A DNA stretch of 64,000 nt from Microbacterium esteraromaticum. Lineage in GTDB: Bacteria; Actinomycetota; Actinomycetes; Actinomycetales; Microbacteriaceae. Each line of letters opens with the position of its first letter. Within the stretch, counting starts at the first letter, position 1. Of this stretch, positions 18,718 to 25,688 are shown piece by piece. Below the pieces are notes generated by a model. That model was not told the DNA's origin. It saw only the letters and a program-made list of their open reading frames with translations, and did not search any database. The stretch lies in contig NZ_JAEMWU010000001.1 of the NCBI RefSeq assembly GCF_017303215.1, forward strand, positions 1,736,001-1,800,000. The letters are read 5' to 3'. The translations under genes were made by a program, and so were the position numbers.

Positions 18718-19377
18718 TCAGGACGCGGTGAAGCGCCCCTCCACCTCGGCGGATACGGTGATCTCCTCACCCTGGAACTCCATGCCGGGGGCGGCCTCCA
18801 TGGCCATGGCGCCGCCACGCAGGGCCGTGGCCTTGGGCATCGGCGGGGTACCGGCCGAGATCAGGCCGCGGTCGGCGATCTCTACCGGTGTCACCTCGTG
18901 CAAACCAAGGGCCTCGGCGTAGGCGCGGGCGCGCGAGACGGCGACGGCGACGGCCTGGGTGGCGACCTCGCGCTCGACCTCGCGTTCGGTCTCGGGGGTG
19001 AGATGCCAGTCGACGTCGCCCACCGCCACGCCGTCGGTGACCGATAGCTCGGTGACCCAGACCGACAGCTCCGGGAAGTCCGAGAAGGTGGCGGTGAAGT
19101 CGATGCTCGCGCGGTACACCGGAGCGAGCCGCTTACCTTCGCTGTTCCAGGGGCGTTCGGCATAGACGTTCAGCCGCTGGCTGGTCCAGGCCGTGATGCT
19201 GCCGGACTGCTCGCGCGTCGTGATGCCGTCGCGCACAGGGGTGGCCTGGGCCAGAGCGTGCTCGACGACCGTTGCGCGATCGGGGCCGTCGCAGGAGACG
19301 GTGAGGTGCAGCGTCGCGCGCTCGGGCGCGACGCGCAGTTCGTGTTCGCCGCGGACGGTGATGGTGACTTCAGTCAT
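18718..19377 (-). CDS. SIMPL domain protein (DUF541)
   Basis: 219 residues from the ATG at 19377. TEVTITVRGEHELRVAPERATLHLTVSCDG is the typical opening of SIMPL/DUF541 proteins (partial quote: VRGEHELRVAPERA), with the AVAVAVSRARAYAEALGL helix in the C-terminal half. The family includes periplasmic and cytosolic members of uncertain function (BP26, YggE). No signal peptide is visible, so this one is probably cytosolic. A -10-like TACAGT lies 7 bases upstream (19390 to 19385), so the in-frame extension further upstream was rejected. Confidence 0.85.
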   Translation of the reverse strand: MTEVTITVRGEHELRVAPERATLHLTVSCDGPDRATVVEHALAQATPVRDGITTREQSGSITAWTSQRLNVYAERPWNSEGKRLAPVYRASIDFTATFSDFPELSVWVTELSVTDGVAVGDVDWHLTPETEREVEREVATQAVAVAVSRARAYAEALGLHEVTPVEIADRGLISAGTPPMPKATALRGGAMAMEAAPGMEFQGEEITVSAEVEGRFTAS

Positions 19378-19384
19378 GCCAGTG

Positions 19385-19390
19385 ACTGTA
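19385..19390 (-). promoter_or_regulatory. -10 element of the SIMPL gene
   Basis: TACAGT on the minus strand, 7 bases upstream of the ATG at 19377, with no Shine-Dalgarno. Confidence 0.4.
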
Positions 19391-19533
19391 CGACACGCGG
19401 GTGTGCAAAGAGAGAACGCAAGTGCAGGAATGGCGGCTGGGCCGGATTCGTTGTACTCTTTGATGCTCGGGTGCTTCGGTACCCGGTTGGTAACTCCACA
19501 GTGTGACAGCGGCTCCTTCGCGAGAAGGTTCAC

Positions 19534-19903
19534 GGGGCTGATCGGTTTCGACGGCGCCTGTACATCGACGAGAAGCGGGCCGAGGATGCAGGGTTATCTC
19601 GTGAACGCTCCCTGCAAAACCATAGTTGCCGAATCCAAGCGCAACGACTTCGCCCTCGCTGCATAAGCGAGCCCGATAGTCCGTCAGACCGTATGTGATC
19701 CCGATACGGACCCTGGCGTCATCTAGGGATCTTGCTGCGTGATGGCGTCTGGACGTCACGTGGGACTCTTCCCAGGCTGGGCTCGTCGACTTAGGTGTCT
19801 GTGACAAAGGTCGGAGCCGAGCAGAACGCTCTTACAGACTGCGCCCGGAGAAGACGTGGATTTTCAGCGTCGGACGGGGGTTCGATTCCCCCCAGCTCCA
19901 CCA
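19534..19903 (+). ncRNA. ssrA: transfer-messenger RNA (tmRNA)
   Basis: The 5' end GGGGCTGATCGGTTTCGACG and the 3' tRNA-like end GGTTCGATTCCCCCCAGCTCC plus encoded CCA (the quoted strings are the canonical tmRNA ends) define a 370-base RNA. It rescues stalled ribosomes with SmpB. The resume codon is GCC at 19628 after ATAGTT; the tag read from it is AESKRNDFALAA followed by TAA (19664-19666), with the usual hydrophobic ALAA degron. The last bases plus CCA are part of a 35-base repeat used as an integration site by the element downstream; the repeat keeps the RNA intact. Confidence 0.97.
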
Positions 19904-19914
19904 ACCGCTGTCAC
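19880..19914 (+). repeat. left attachment site (attL) in the tmRNA 3' end
   Basis: A 35-base sequence comprising the T-arm and acceptor end of tmRNA, CCA and 11 further bases. It recurs exactly at 21814-21848. The bases on each side of the two copies differ, so 35 is the exact repeat length. tmRNA 3' ends are a known target of tyrosine-recombinase elements. Confidence 0.88.
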
Positions 19915-19924
19915 AAAGCTAGAG

Positions 19925-19963
19925 GCCCGCCTCCCCTTGGAAACACTGGGGAGGCGGGCTTTC
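19925..19963 (+). terminator. intrinsic terminator after tmRNA
   Basis: A perfect 12-bp GC-rich stem (GCCCGCCTCCCC and its complement) with an 11-base loop, followed by TTTCT. It lies inside the integrated element, so the element seems to have brought or supplied a terminator for the tmRNA gene; the ancestral one is now at 21854. Confidence 0.85.
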
Positions 19964-19968
19964 TGTGT

Positions 19969-20472
19969 CTATGGATAACTCGTCGCACCGCGAGCTCTGC
20001 CCACACTTTGGCCCAGATCCGCCGCTGTCGCACGCTCATCCAGGCGCAGGGCGTCGTCGTCGCGGTCGTCGTCGAACAGGTCGGCATAGGTGTCGAGAGT
20101 CATCGTGACGGACTTGTGACCCAGCATTCGCCGCACTGCTTTGACGTTCGCGCCGGAGCTGATCGCGAGCGACGCCGCAGTGTGCCGCAGATCATGCGGG
20201 GTCAGACGCTCGAGGCGGGCCTCGGCTGTTGCCCTGGCGAACCAGCGGCCGGCGCCCACGCTCGGCTAGGCTCGGCGCAGGTAGTTCCCATCGGCGTCAC
20301 CGAACATGAGATCACCCTTCGATCTCCCGTCGCATTGCCGTTCCAGCGCTTCCTTCAAGAACGCGGGGAACGGCACTAGCAGAACGAGGGTTGCGCGCGT
20401 GTGGCCGTGCGCGGCGGTCGCGAGACGCACGACCTCCCGAGGAACTACAGCTAGGTGACAGTTCCTAGGCAC
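19969..20472 (-). pseudogene. tyrosine recombinase (integrase) remnant
   Basis: The minus strand encodes the C-terminal part of a phage-type integrase. One segment reads LVPFPAFLKEALERQ and FGDADGNYLRRA, then an in-frame TAG (20268 to 20266), then PSVGAGRWFARATAEARLERL, HDLRHTAASLAIS, RRMLGHKSVTMTLDTYADLF. The HxxR, second His and catalytic Tyr are all preserved, but the N-terminal domain and the first catalytic Arg are missing, and the amber codon splits what remains. It lies just inside attL and points toward tmRNA, the usual position for an integrase gene, so it probably integrated this element and has since decayed. Upstream of residue LVPFPAF the reading is unlike integrase. Confidence 0.85.
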
Positions 20473-20550
20473 GCCGCCAGTGCGACGGTCGTGTTCATGA
20501 TGGTCTCGACCTCGATGGGCGCCAGGCGGCCCAGGCGGGCTTGACGGCGC
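20451..20550 (-). pseudogene. possible transposase C-terminal remnant
   Basis: A short minus-strand frame ends with ARLGRLAPIEVETIMNTTVA and a stop at 20453-20451. The GLxxxPIExE pattern is reminiscent of the C-terminal end of IS3-type transposases. It runs over the upstream end of the integrase remnant in another frame and has no start or complete domain. The identification rests on one short motif and is tentative. Confidence 0.25.
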
Positions 20551-20607
20551 GGGCGGGAGGACAAGGGAGGGACTATACGCCCCGCCGGGGACGTCAGCAG
20601 TCGCGGG

Positions 20608-21156
20608 TCAGTGCGAGATGATCGCTTTGGCGAGAATGATCACGATGCCAAACGAGGCCGTGGATACACCGCCAAGGATGCGAACCCACCAGCGCGCTCC
20701 TCGTCGGGAGTAGGTGATGTAGCCGACGATCGCGAGAACAGCGACGCTCACCCACAGGGCGACCCATTTCGCGACGCTGTCTGGAAGCACCCCGAACACG
20801 CCCAGCAGCAACGCGAGTGCGGGCGCGACGACTGCAGCAAGCAGCCCGCGCGACTCCTTGACTGCTTCAGTGAAGGACTGCCAGATTGATTTCGTGGTGC
20901 CGTCAGGCGTTGTCTCTCCATGCGTGGCCACGGCACGTGCGTAGACGTGCGCAGCCCAGAAAACCGTGACTGTGATCCCGATGAACAGGAGTGTTCTCCA
21001 GGTCGGCGCTCCTGATCCGGCTGACGCGGCGATGAGGCCGGAGACGATAATGGAGCCGTACACGCCTTCTTCGCTGATCACGGAGCGGGTAAGCGGGGGG
21101 GTCTTGGTCACCGTCCAAGGATAGGACAGGGCAGGGTGAGTATCCGGCGCCGTCAC
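20608..21156 (-). CDS. hypothetical membrane protein in the tmRNA-linked element
   Basis: 182 residues with four probable membrane helices (about 33-47, 55-72, 103-122 and 126-148) and a last one near 158-178. Starts at a GTG; a second GTG 14 codons in (VTKTPPLTRS) is an equally possible start. Not recognised. It lies in the decayed element between the integrase remnant and the DUF3263 gene, on the same strand as the integrase. A plus-strand reading of the same DNA gives no protein-like sequence. No toxin-antitoxin or phage structural signature is visible. Confidence 0.6.
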   Translation of the reverse strand: MTAPDTHPALSYPWTVTKTPPLTRSVISEEGVYGSIIVSGLIAASAGSGAPTWRTLLFIGITVTVFWAAHVYARAVATHGETTPDGTTKSIWQSFTEAVKESRGLLAAVVAPALALLLGVFGVLPDSVAKWVALWVSVAVLAIVGYITYSRRGARWWVRILGGVSTASFGIVIILAKAIISH

Positions 21157-21279
21157 CGCCTGTGGTCGGGGCGGGGACGCCTCGGGAGTCGGGGCCGGCG
21201 ACCTTCGAGTGCGGTGTCAGCGCAGCGCACAAGTTGGCTTCAAGCGGCATACGATGAGCGCGCGCCGCACGGAGCACGA

Positions 21280-21498
21280 ATGAACGCCGCCGAGCTGCTG
21301 GCGTTCGAGCGCACGCGGCCGCGTCACGACGGCACCAAAGAGGAAGCGATTTGCGCGGAGTTCGGGATCACGCCGGCCCGCTACTACATCTTCTTGACGA
21401 GAGCGGCCGGGTCGCTCGAAGGTCTCGCTGCAGACCCGATCACGGCTCGACGAGTTCGAGCGGCGGGAGAGCGACGGCGTGAGAGGACCGCGGCATGA
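21280..21498 (+). CDS. DUF3263 family protein
   Basis: 72 residues. The pattern AELLAFERTRPRHDGTKEEA, EFGITPARYYIFL and AADPITARRVRAAGERRRE matches DUF3263, a small actinobacterial family with a predicted helix-turn-helix-like fold found in chromosomes and phages. Function unknown; DNA binding is plausible from the basic C-terminus. A GGAG ribosome site lies 6 bases before the ATG. It is the only plus-strand gene with a recognisable family in the element and may be a leftover phage or conjugative-element regulator. Confidence 0.75.
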   Translation: MNAAELLAFERTRPRHDGTKEEAICAEFGITPARYYIFLTRAAGSLEGLAADPITARRVRAAGERRRERTAA

Positions 21499-21656
21499 AC
21501 GAACCCAAGGACGGCCGACCGCTCGTCACCCAGCACGCGACGACGTGGGATGACGCGATCGAGGTAGTGCCCAGCGGTGAGCTTGGTGGTCTCGGACAGT
21601 GCGATCCGTTGCGGCTTGGGCGGGCGCGTGGCCTCGGACTCGATGGCCCTGGATGA
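21495..21656 (+). CDS. possible small protein coupled to DUF3263
   Basis: A 53-codon frame starting in an ATGA overlap with the DUF3263 stop and ending at a TGA. The first half (MNEPKDGRPLVTQHATTWDD) looks protein-like; the second half is Gly/Arg/Leu-rich and less convincing. The overlap is the only support, and no family is recognised. On the other strand the same DNA reads as a possible leftover of a second integrase 3' end. The rest of 21499-21922 holds attR, a terminator and nothing else recognisable. Confidence 0.3.
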   Translation: MNEPKDGRPLVTQHATTWDDAIEVVPSGELGGLGQCDPLRLGRARGLGLDGPG

Positions 21657-21813
21657 GGATCCGTCGTCGGATGACTTCGACACCTGGGGAGCGTGAGCTC
21701 TGCCCACATTTTGCCCCCAGGTCGACGGATTCGACCCGGTCTGATCGGGTACCAACGGATATGAGTGGGCGCGGAATCACGAGGATCACGCTCCACCGGG
21801 CGACACCGGCATA

Positions 21814-21848
21814 GTTCGATTCCCCCCAGCTCCACCAACCGCTGTCAC
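21814..21848 (+). repeat. right attachment site (attR)
   Basis: Exact 35-base copy of 19880-19914, including the end of the tmRNA acceptor arm and CCA but none of the rest of the RNA. It marks the far edge of the integrated element, which spans about 1.93 kb between the repeats. Confidence 0.88.
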
Positions 21849-21853
21849 TGTGG

Positions 21854-21897
21854 AAGCCCCGCGTCACCGAGATCCTTCGGCGGCGCGGGGCTTTTTC
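21854..21897 (+). terminator. intrinsic terminator, probably the ancestral tmRNA terminator
   Basis: Stem AAGCCCCGC / GCGGGGCTT (21854-21862 with 21885-21893) with an internal smaller hairpin and a run of T. It starts 5 bases after attR, as the tmRNA terminator would have done before integration. It also separates the element from the convergent TetR gene. Confidence 0.8.
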
Positions 21898-21922
21898 GTC
21901 TGCGCAGTCATTCGCAGGGGTC

Positions 21923-22528
21923 TCACGTCCGCGGGCGGATCCCGTCCAGCGTGACGGCGATCACTTCACGGGCGAGCAGGTCTGGATCCACCGCGCCGTC
22001 GGGTCGGTACCACTCGACGACCGAGTTGATCATCCCGAAGATGAGCCTGGTGGCGACGCCGGCGTCCAGATCCTTGCGCACGAGCCCCTCGGCCTGCGCC
22101 TCGCGGACGAGTTCGGTCACGGTGTGATCGAAGCGTCGTCGGCGAGCCAGGGCGTTCATCTCGATCTCACTGTTGCCGCGCAGACGCAACAGCAGCGTGA
22201 CCTGCGGTTGACGGGCGGTCAGCACGCGAACGGCGCCGCCGACGATCGCGGTCAGGCGATCCTCGGCCGTGGGCTGGTCCAACGCGGTCGCCAACGCCTC
22301 TTCGAGCCCACCGAGTGCTTCATCGAGGGCGATCTGCAGGATCTGCGCCTTCGAATCGACGTGGTGGTAGAGCGCCGACTTGGTGACCCCGAGCCGGCCG
22401 GTCAGATCGGCGACCGAGGTCGCGTCGTACCCTTGCTCGTTGAACAGTTCCACACCGGCGCGGATCACGTCGGCACGATCATGGCCCGGGCGCCCGCGAC
22501 GGGCGGGGCGCGCACCGGTCACACCCAT
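21923..22528 (-). CDS. TetR-family transcriptional regulator
   Basis: 201 residues. The N-terminal helix-turn-helix is clear (ADVIRAGVELFNEQGYDATS, then LGVTKSALYHHVDSKAQIL, about residues 18-62). The C-terminal ligand domain resembles the group of TetR proteins that respond to acyl-CoA or phenylacetyl-type ligands (TARQPQVTLLLRLRGNSE), but the ligand cannot be assigned. It is divergent from the small membrane protein gene at 22646. An AGGA-type ribosome site precedes the ATG. It is not part of the integrated element, lying just outside attR. Confidence 0.9.
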   Translation of the reverse strand: MGVTGARPARRGRPGHDRADVIRAGVELFNEQGYDATSVADLTGRLGVTKSALYHHVDSKAQILQIALDEALGGLEEALATALDQPTAEDRLTAIVGGAVRVLTARQPQVTLLLRLRGNSEIEMNALARRRRFDHTVTELVREAQAEGLVRKDLDAGVATRLIFGMINSVVEWYRPDGAVDPDLLAREVIAVTLDGIRPRT

Positions 22529-22645
22529 GGCATCCTCTTCGGCATATCGTCAAAGATACTGCGGTCGGGTGCGGAGGAGCGGCATCCGGCAGGTGGTGCG
22601 CAGACTAAGCTGGAGAGGTTATCCGACGATCTGGAGGGCTTCGAC

Positions 22646-22843
22646 GTGGTCGACTTCATCGTGTTCCTGGTTCTGTTCCTCGGAGGGTTCGTCCTCTTCG
22701 GGATCTCGCACGAACTCCCGACCGGTCAGGCATACGCCTTCACGGCGGGCATCCTTCTGGTGAGCCTTGCCATGGCGTACGTCATGCGTCAGCGCGGGTC
22801 GGCGACCAAGCGCGCCGACAACTGGAACCAGAACCAGCAGTGA
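22646..22843 (+). CDS. small membrane protein
   Basis: 65 residues starting at GTG 22646 with a GGAGG ribosome site 9 bases upstream. Two hydrophobic helices (about residues 2-18 and 26-44) are joined by a short polar loop (SHELPTGQ), and the tail is polar and Asn/Gln-rich. No family is recognised. It is divergent from the TetR gene and ends just before a strong hairpin shared with the convergent lipoprotein gene. Confidence 0.65.
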   Translation: MVDFIVFLVLFLGGFVLFGISHELPTGQAYAFTAGILLVSLAMAYVMRQRGSATKRADNWNQNQQ

Positions 22844-22848
22844 GCCTC

Positions 22849-22874
22849 GTGGCGCCGCCGTCGGGCGGCGCCAC
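22849..22874. terminator. hairpin between convergent genes
   Basis: Perfect 11-bp inverted repeat (GTGGCGCCGCC) with a 4-base loop, between the stop of the small membrane protein (22843) and that of the lipoprotein gene (22886). There is no T-run, so it may act in both directions as a stem-only terminator. Confidence 0.6.
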
Positions 22875-22885
22875 TTCGGCCTGCC

Positions 22886-23467
22886 TCAGCCCTCCCAATC
22901 GATGAGCAGCAGGCTCTGCTTGGTGTCGGCGAACTTCACCCAGCCGTCGCCGAACTCGTAGGTCATTCCGAACCCGTCGGAGTCGGTTGCCAGCGCGTAG
23001 GCCGGATCCTCCGTGAAGTACTGCCGCCCGCCTGCGGATGAACGCAGCCAGCCGTCGCGTTGCAGACCCGCCATAGCGGTCTCCGCAGACGGTGCGCTGA
23101 TCGGCCCCCAGGCGTACATCTGACCATGGTCTGATGCCGTGCTGAAGTCGGCCCACATGCACAGCAGTCCCTCCTCGACGAGGGTCTCGCCGATGCGGAA
23201 CTCCTCCTGCTTGGACGTCCAGCCCTGCTCGGTCAGAGCCTCGGCCGTGCCCGACGAGATGATCGTTTCGCACGTCGGGTCGGCGACCGGCTCGGGCGTC
23301 GACTTTTCAGGGGGTGCAGACGTGGCGGTGGCAGCAGGGGCGGGCTCGGTCGTCTGGGTGGCGGCAGGGGACGTGGGTGCGCTCTGCGGCGACGCGTCGG
23401 CGGCGCACGAGGCGAGGGACAGTGATGCCAGCAGGGCGCCGGCGGCGAGGGGAAGACGGATACGCAT
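22886..23467 (-). CDS. hypothetical lipoprotein
   Basis: 193 residues. A signal peptide with lipobox LASC (Cys21) is followed by a Pro/Ala/Thr/Ser-rich linker (about 22-62) and a folded domain with three cysteines in total (Cys21 lipidated, plus one in DPTCETI and one in LLCMWAD, which could form a disulfide). It is predicted to be anchored on the outer face of the cytoplasmic membrane. No family is recognised. It lies 33 bases downstream of the HisN-like gene on the same strand and may be co-transcribed. Confidence 0.75.
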   Translation of the reverse strand: MRIRLPLAAGALLASLSLASCAADASPQSAPTSPAATQTTEPAPAATATSAPPEKSTPEPVADPTCETIISSGTAEALTEQGWTSKQEEFRIGETLVEEGLLCMWADFSTASDHGQMYAWGPISAPSAETAMAGLQRDGWLRSSAGGRQYFTEDPAYALATDSDGFGMTYEFGDGWVKFADTKQSLLLIDWEG

Positions 23468-23500
23468 AGGACTCTTGGGGAGGAGGGGTGCGCGCGTCGC

Positions 23501-24310
23501 TCAGGGGCGGCGGGCGGCGCGGAACAGGGACAGGAACGGGGCGTGCAGAGCGCCGTTTGTGGCGAGCGTCGACAGGGCCGACAGGGTCTCGGTGCCGTCG
23601 AATGCCGTCATCCGGCCGCCGGCTTCTCGTACGATCGGCACGGCCGCGGCGATGTCGTACTCTTTGACGTCGAACTCGGCGACCATGTCGATGCGGCCTT
23701 CAGCGAGCAGCATGTAGCTGTAGACGTCGCCGTAGGCGCGATCGCGCCACACGGCATCGGCTACGGCCATCAGCTCGGGCAGCCTCCCGGCATCCGCCCA
23801 CTGGCCGATGCTCTGAAAGCTGACGCTCGCGTCTTCGAGCGCGTCGACCGTGGATACCTGAAGACGTCGATCGCCCTGCGGGGTCGCGGTCCAGGCGCCG
23901 TGCGAGGTGGCGGCCCACCAGCGGCGACCGAGTGCCGGCATGCTGACCACCGAGACCTGGGGGATGCCGTCGATGGCCAGCGCGATCATGGTGCCCCACA
24001 GCGGGACGCCGCGCAGGAAATTCGCCGTGCCGTCGATCGGATCGATGATCCACTGACGATGCGTGTCGCCCTCGGCGCCGAACTCCTCGCCGAAGATTCC
24101 ATCGCGGGGGCGCTCCTCGGCCAGCAGCGTGCGGATCGCGCGCTCCGTTGCGAGGTCGGCATCGGTGACGTGCGAGCGGTCGGCCTTGAGCGACACCTGC
24201 AGGTCGGCGGCGTCGAAACGGGGGAGGGACTGCGCGTCTGCCGCGTCGGCCAGGCGCAGGGCGAGGGCGAGGTCGTCGGCGTGGTCCGTGGCTGTGGGGG
24301 AGACGGTCAC
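23501..24310 (-). CDS. hisN: inositol-monophosphatase-family phosphatase, probable histidinol-phosphatase
   Basis: 269 residues from the GTG at 24310. The Mg-dependent lithium-sensitive phosphatase motifs are present: GEEFG (metal Glu), WIIDPIDGTANFLRG (metal Asp residues) and EYDIAAAVPIVREAGG. In actinobacteria such as Corynebacterium this subgroup (HisN) dephosphorylates histidinol phosphate in histidine biosynthesis; other members act on inositol phosphates, so the substrate is an inference. The start was chosen because a TATCCT -10 hexamer lies 6 bases upstream (24322 to 24317); the frame continues another 38 codons upstream without family-like sequence. Confidence 0.85.
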   Translation of the reverse strand: MTVSPTATDHADDLALALRLADAADAQSLPRFDAADLQVSLKADRSHVTDADLATERAIRTLLAEERPRDGIFGEEFGAEGDTHRQWIIDPIDGTANFLRGVPLWGTMIALAIDGIPQVSVVSMPALGRRWWAATSHGAWTATPQGDRRLQVSTVDALEDASVSFQSIGQWADAGRLPELMAVADAVWRDRAYGDVYSYMLLAEGRIDMVAEFDVKEYDIAAAVPIVREAGGRMTAFDGTETLSALSTLATNGALHAPFLSLFRAARRP

Positions 24311-24316
24311 CTGTCC

Positions 24317-24322
24317 AGGATA
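24317..24322 (-). promoter_or_regulatory. -10 element of the HisN-like gene
   Basis: TATCCT on the minus strand followed by 6 bases and the GTG at 24310; no ribosome site. Confidence 0.4.
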
Positions 24323-24432
24323 GACGGGGTGGCCGGCCGCGACGGGCGCTGCAACGCGCCCGGGATGACCTGGATTTGGTGCGACCCCCAGCCGCTGGTA
24401 ATGTAATTCCTCGTTCGGGTTCACCGAAAAAT

Positions 24433-24508
24433 GCGCCTCTAGCTCAATCGGCAGAGCAATTGACTCTTAATCAATGGGTTCAGGGTTCAAGTCCCTGGGG
24501 GCGCACCA
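24433..24508 (+). tRNA. tRNA-Lys (anticodon CTT)
   Basis: 76 bases with encoded CCA. Acceptor stem GCGCCTC pairs with GGGGCGC (one G-T pair); D-arm CTAGCTCAATCGGCAGAG; anticodon loop CTCTTAA with CTT; T-arm GGGTTCAAGTCCC. It reads AAG codons, the main lysine codon of this genome. An intrinsic terminator follows after 4 bases. Confidence 0.97.
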
Positions 24509-24512
24509 GATG

Positions 24513-24546
24513 AAGCCCCGGAATCCCTCTCGGATTCCGGGGCTTT
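24513..24546 (+). terminator. intrinsic terminator after tRNA-Lys
   Basis: A perfect stem of about 14 bp (AAGCCCCGGAATCC and its complement) with a loop of about 5 bases and a short T-run. It isolates the tRNA gene from the acidic-protein gene. Confidence 0.9.
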
Positions 24547-24626
24547 CTCATGTTCACGATTCGGTCACGGTCGGTGCCCTTCCATCCCGCGGCTCGTGGT
24601 GGGAGCATGTCGACAGGGAGGTTCTC

Positions 24627-25109
24627 ATGATCGACCTGGACGATGTCGACACCGACGAGGACGGCGCATTGACGGCCACTGCGGTGTTGCCCGGCGAGCG
24701 CCGCGTGACTGTCGAGTACGAGTTCGATGAAGAGCTGGAGCGACCCGACGATGGCGACGTCGATGAGGTCGACGACGACGAGGGCGTCGAGCCCGAGGAT
24801 CTTCCCGACCTGGATGCGATGCAGGACACGGTTCAGCACGCTCTGGCGCGCTTGACCGAGGAGATCCTCGATGGCCGCGAGATCGACGTCGCAGAAGAGC
24901 TCGCGGATGCGGCGCAGGAGGATGACGAGGATCTGGACTACGACGAGCTGCTTCAGGCGATCAGGGAAGACCTGGTGCTCGACGGCGTGATCGTGTTCGG
25001 AGACGGAGGGCTCACACTGCTCTACGTCGCAGCGAGCGAGTTTCCCGACCTCGTGATCTACTGCCTGCTCGACGAGGATCTCGAGATCGACGATCTGATG
25101 GTCGAATAG
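24627..25109 (+). CDS. highly acidic, lysine-free hypothetical protein
   Basis: 160 residues from the ATG at 24627, which has a GGGAGG ribosome site. I count 58 Asp/Glu against 6 Arg and no Lys, giving a net charge near -50. It starts with an Asp-rich segment and a beta-like stretch (TATAVLPGERRVTVEYEFD), has a polyacidic linker (about 41-60), a helical acidic middle (66-117) and a hydrophobic C-terminal part (GVIVFGDGGLTLLYVAASEF) before a last acidic tail. It is predicted to be soluble and cytosolic. No family is recognised. It converges on the YbaK-like gene with a 2-base gap. Confidence 0.75.
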   Translation: MIDLDDVDTDEDGALTATAVLPGERRVTVEYEFDEELERPDDGDVDEVDDDEGVEPEDLPDLDAMQDTVQHALARLTEEILDGREIDVAEELADAAQEDDEDLDYDELLQAIREDLVLDGVIVFGDGGLTLLYVAASEFPDLVIYCLLDEDLEIDDLMVE

Positions 25110-25111
25110 CG

Positions 25112-25594
25112 CTACGCGACGCGGATGACACGGCCCGCGGTCAGGTGCTGCAGCTGAGCGAAACTCAGCGGCATGACCGTGTCGGGGGTGCCGCCCGCGG
25201 TCCACACCTCAGCGAAGTCGCGCAGATCCTCATCGATGTAGGTGCGCAACCGCGTCGGATGCCCGATCGGTGCGACGCCGCCGATCGCCTGCCCGGTTGC
25301 GGAGCGCACGACCGCGGCGGGTGCCATGGCGACCTCGGCCGCGCCGATGCTCGCCGCCAGTACGCCGAAGTCGACGCGATGGGCGCCGCTCGTCATCACC
25401 AGGAGGGGGTCCCCGTCGGCGACGAGGACGAGGCTGTTCGCGATGGCTCCTACCGGGCATCCGATGGCCGCTGCGTCGAGCGCGGCCGTGCGGGCGGAGT
25501 CGGGAAGGATGACGATGCGTCCCTCGATTCCTGCGTCGGCGAGCTGGTCGTGCACGATGCGGCTGCGGGCCGGAAGGGAGTCTGCGGCGGTCAC
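25112..25594 (-). CDS. YbaK/aminoacyl-tRNA deacylase family protein
   Basis: 160 residues. The fold family (YbaK/EbsC, ProXp) hydrolyses mischarged aminoacyl-tRNAs. Matching parts are AAIGCPVGAIANSLVLVADG, VMTSGAHRVD, and ATGQAIGGVAPIGHP, the conserved glycine-rich GxxxGGVxPxGH element. Which mischarged tRNA it edits cannot be told; actinobacterial members are often annotated simply as prolyl-tRNA editing protein. Starts at GTG 25594 with an AAGGAG ribosome site. Divergent from the Liv-type cluster. Confidence 0.88.
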   Translation of the reverse strand: MTAADSLPARSRIVHDQLADAGIEGRIVILPDSARTAALDAAAIGCPVGAIANSLVLVADGDPLLVMTSGAHRVDFGVLAASIGAAEVAMAPAAVVRSATGQAIGGVAPIGHPTRLRTYIDEDLRDFAEVWTAGGTPDTVMPLSFAQLQHLTAGRVIRVA

Positions 25595-25688
25595 GGGGGT
25601 CGGGCTCCTTCGCTCGGATGCTGCGGGTCGCAGCCATCACGAGGATAACCGGCGTGGTTCCGGCGCCGCGTGCCTCTCCGTCGCCCAC

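Noticed and set aside
21800..21848. Second tRNA or tmRNA gene at attR
   Set aside because: Only the T-arm and acceptor end are present; there is no matching 5' half. It is an att repeat.
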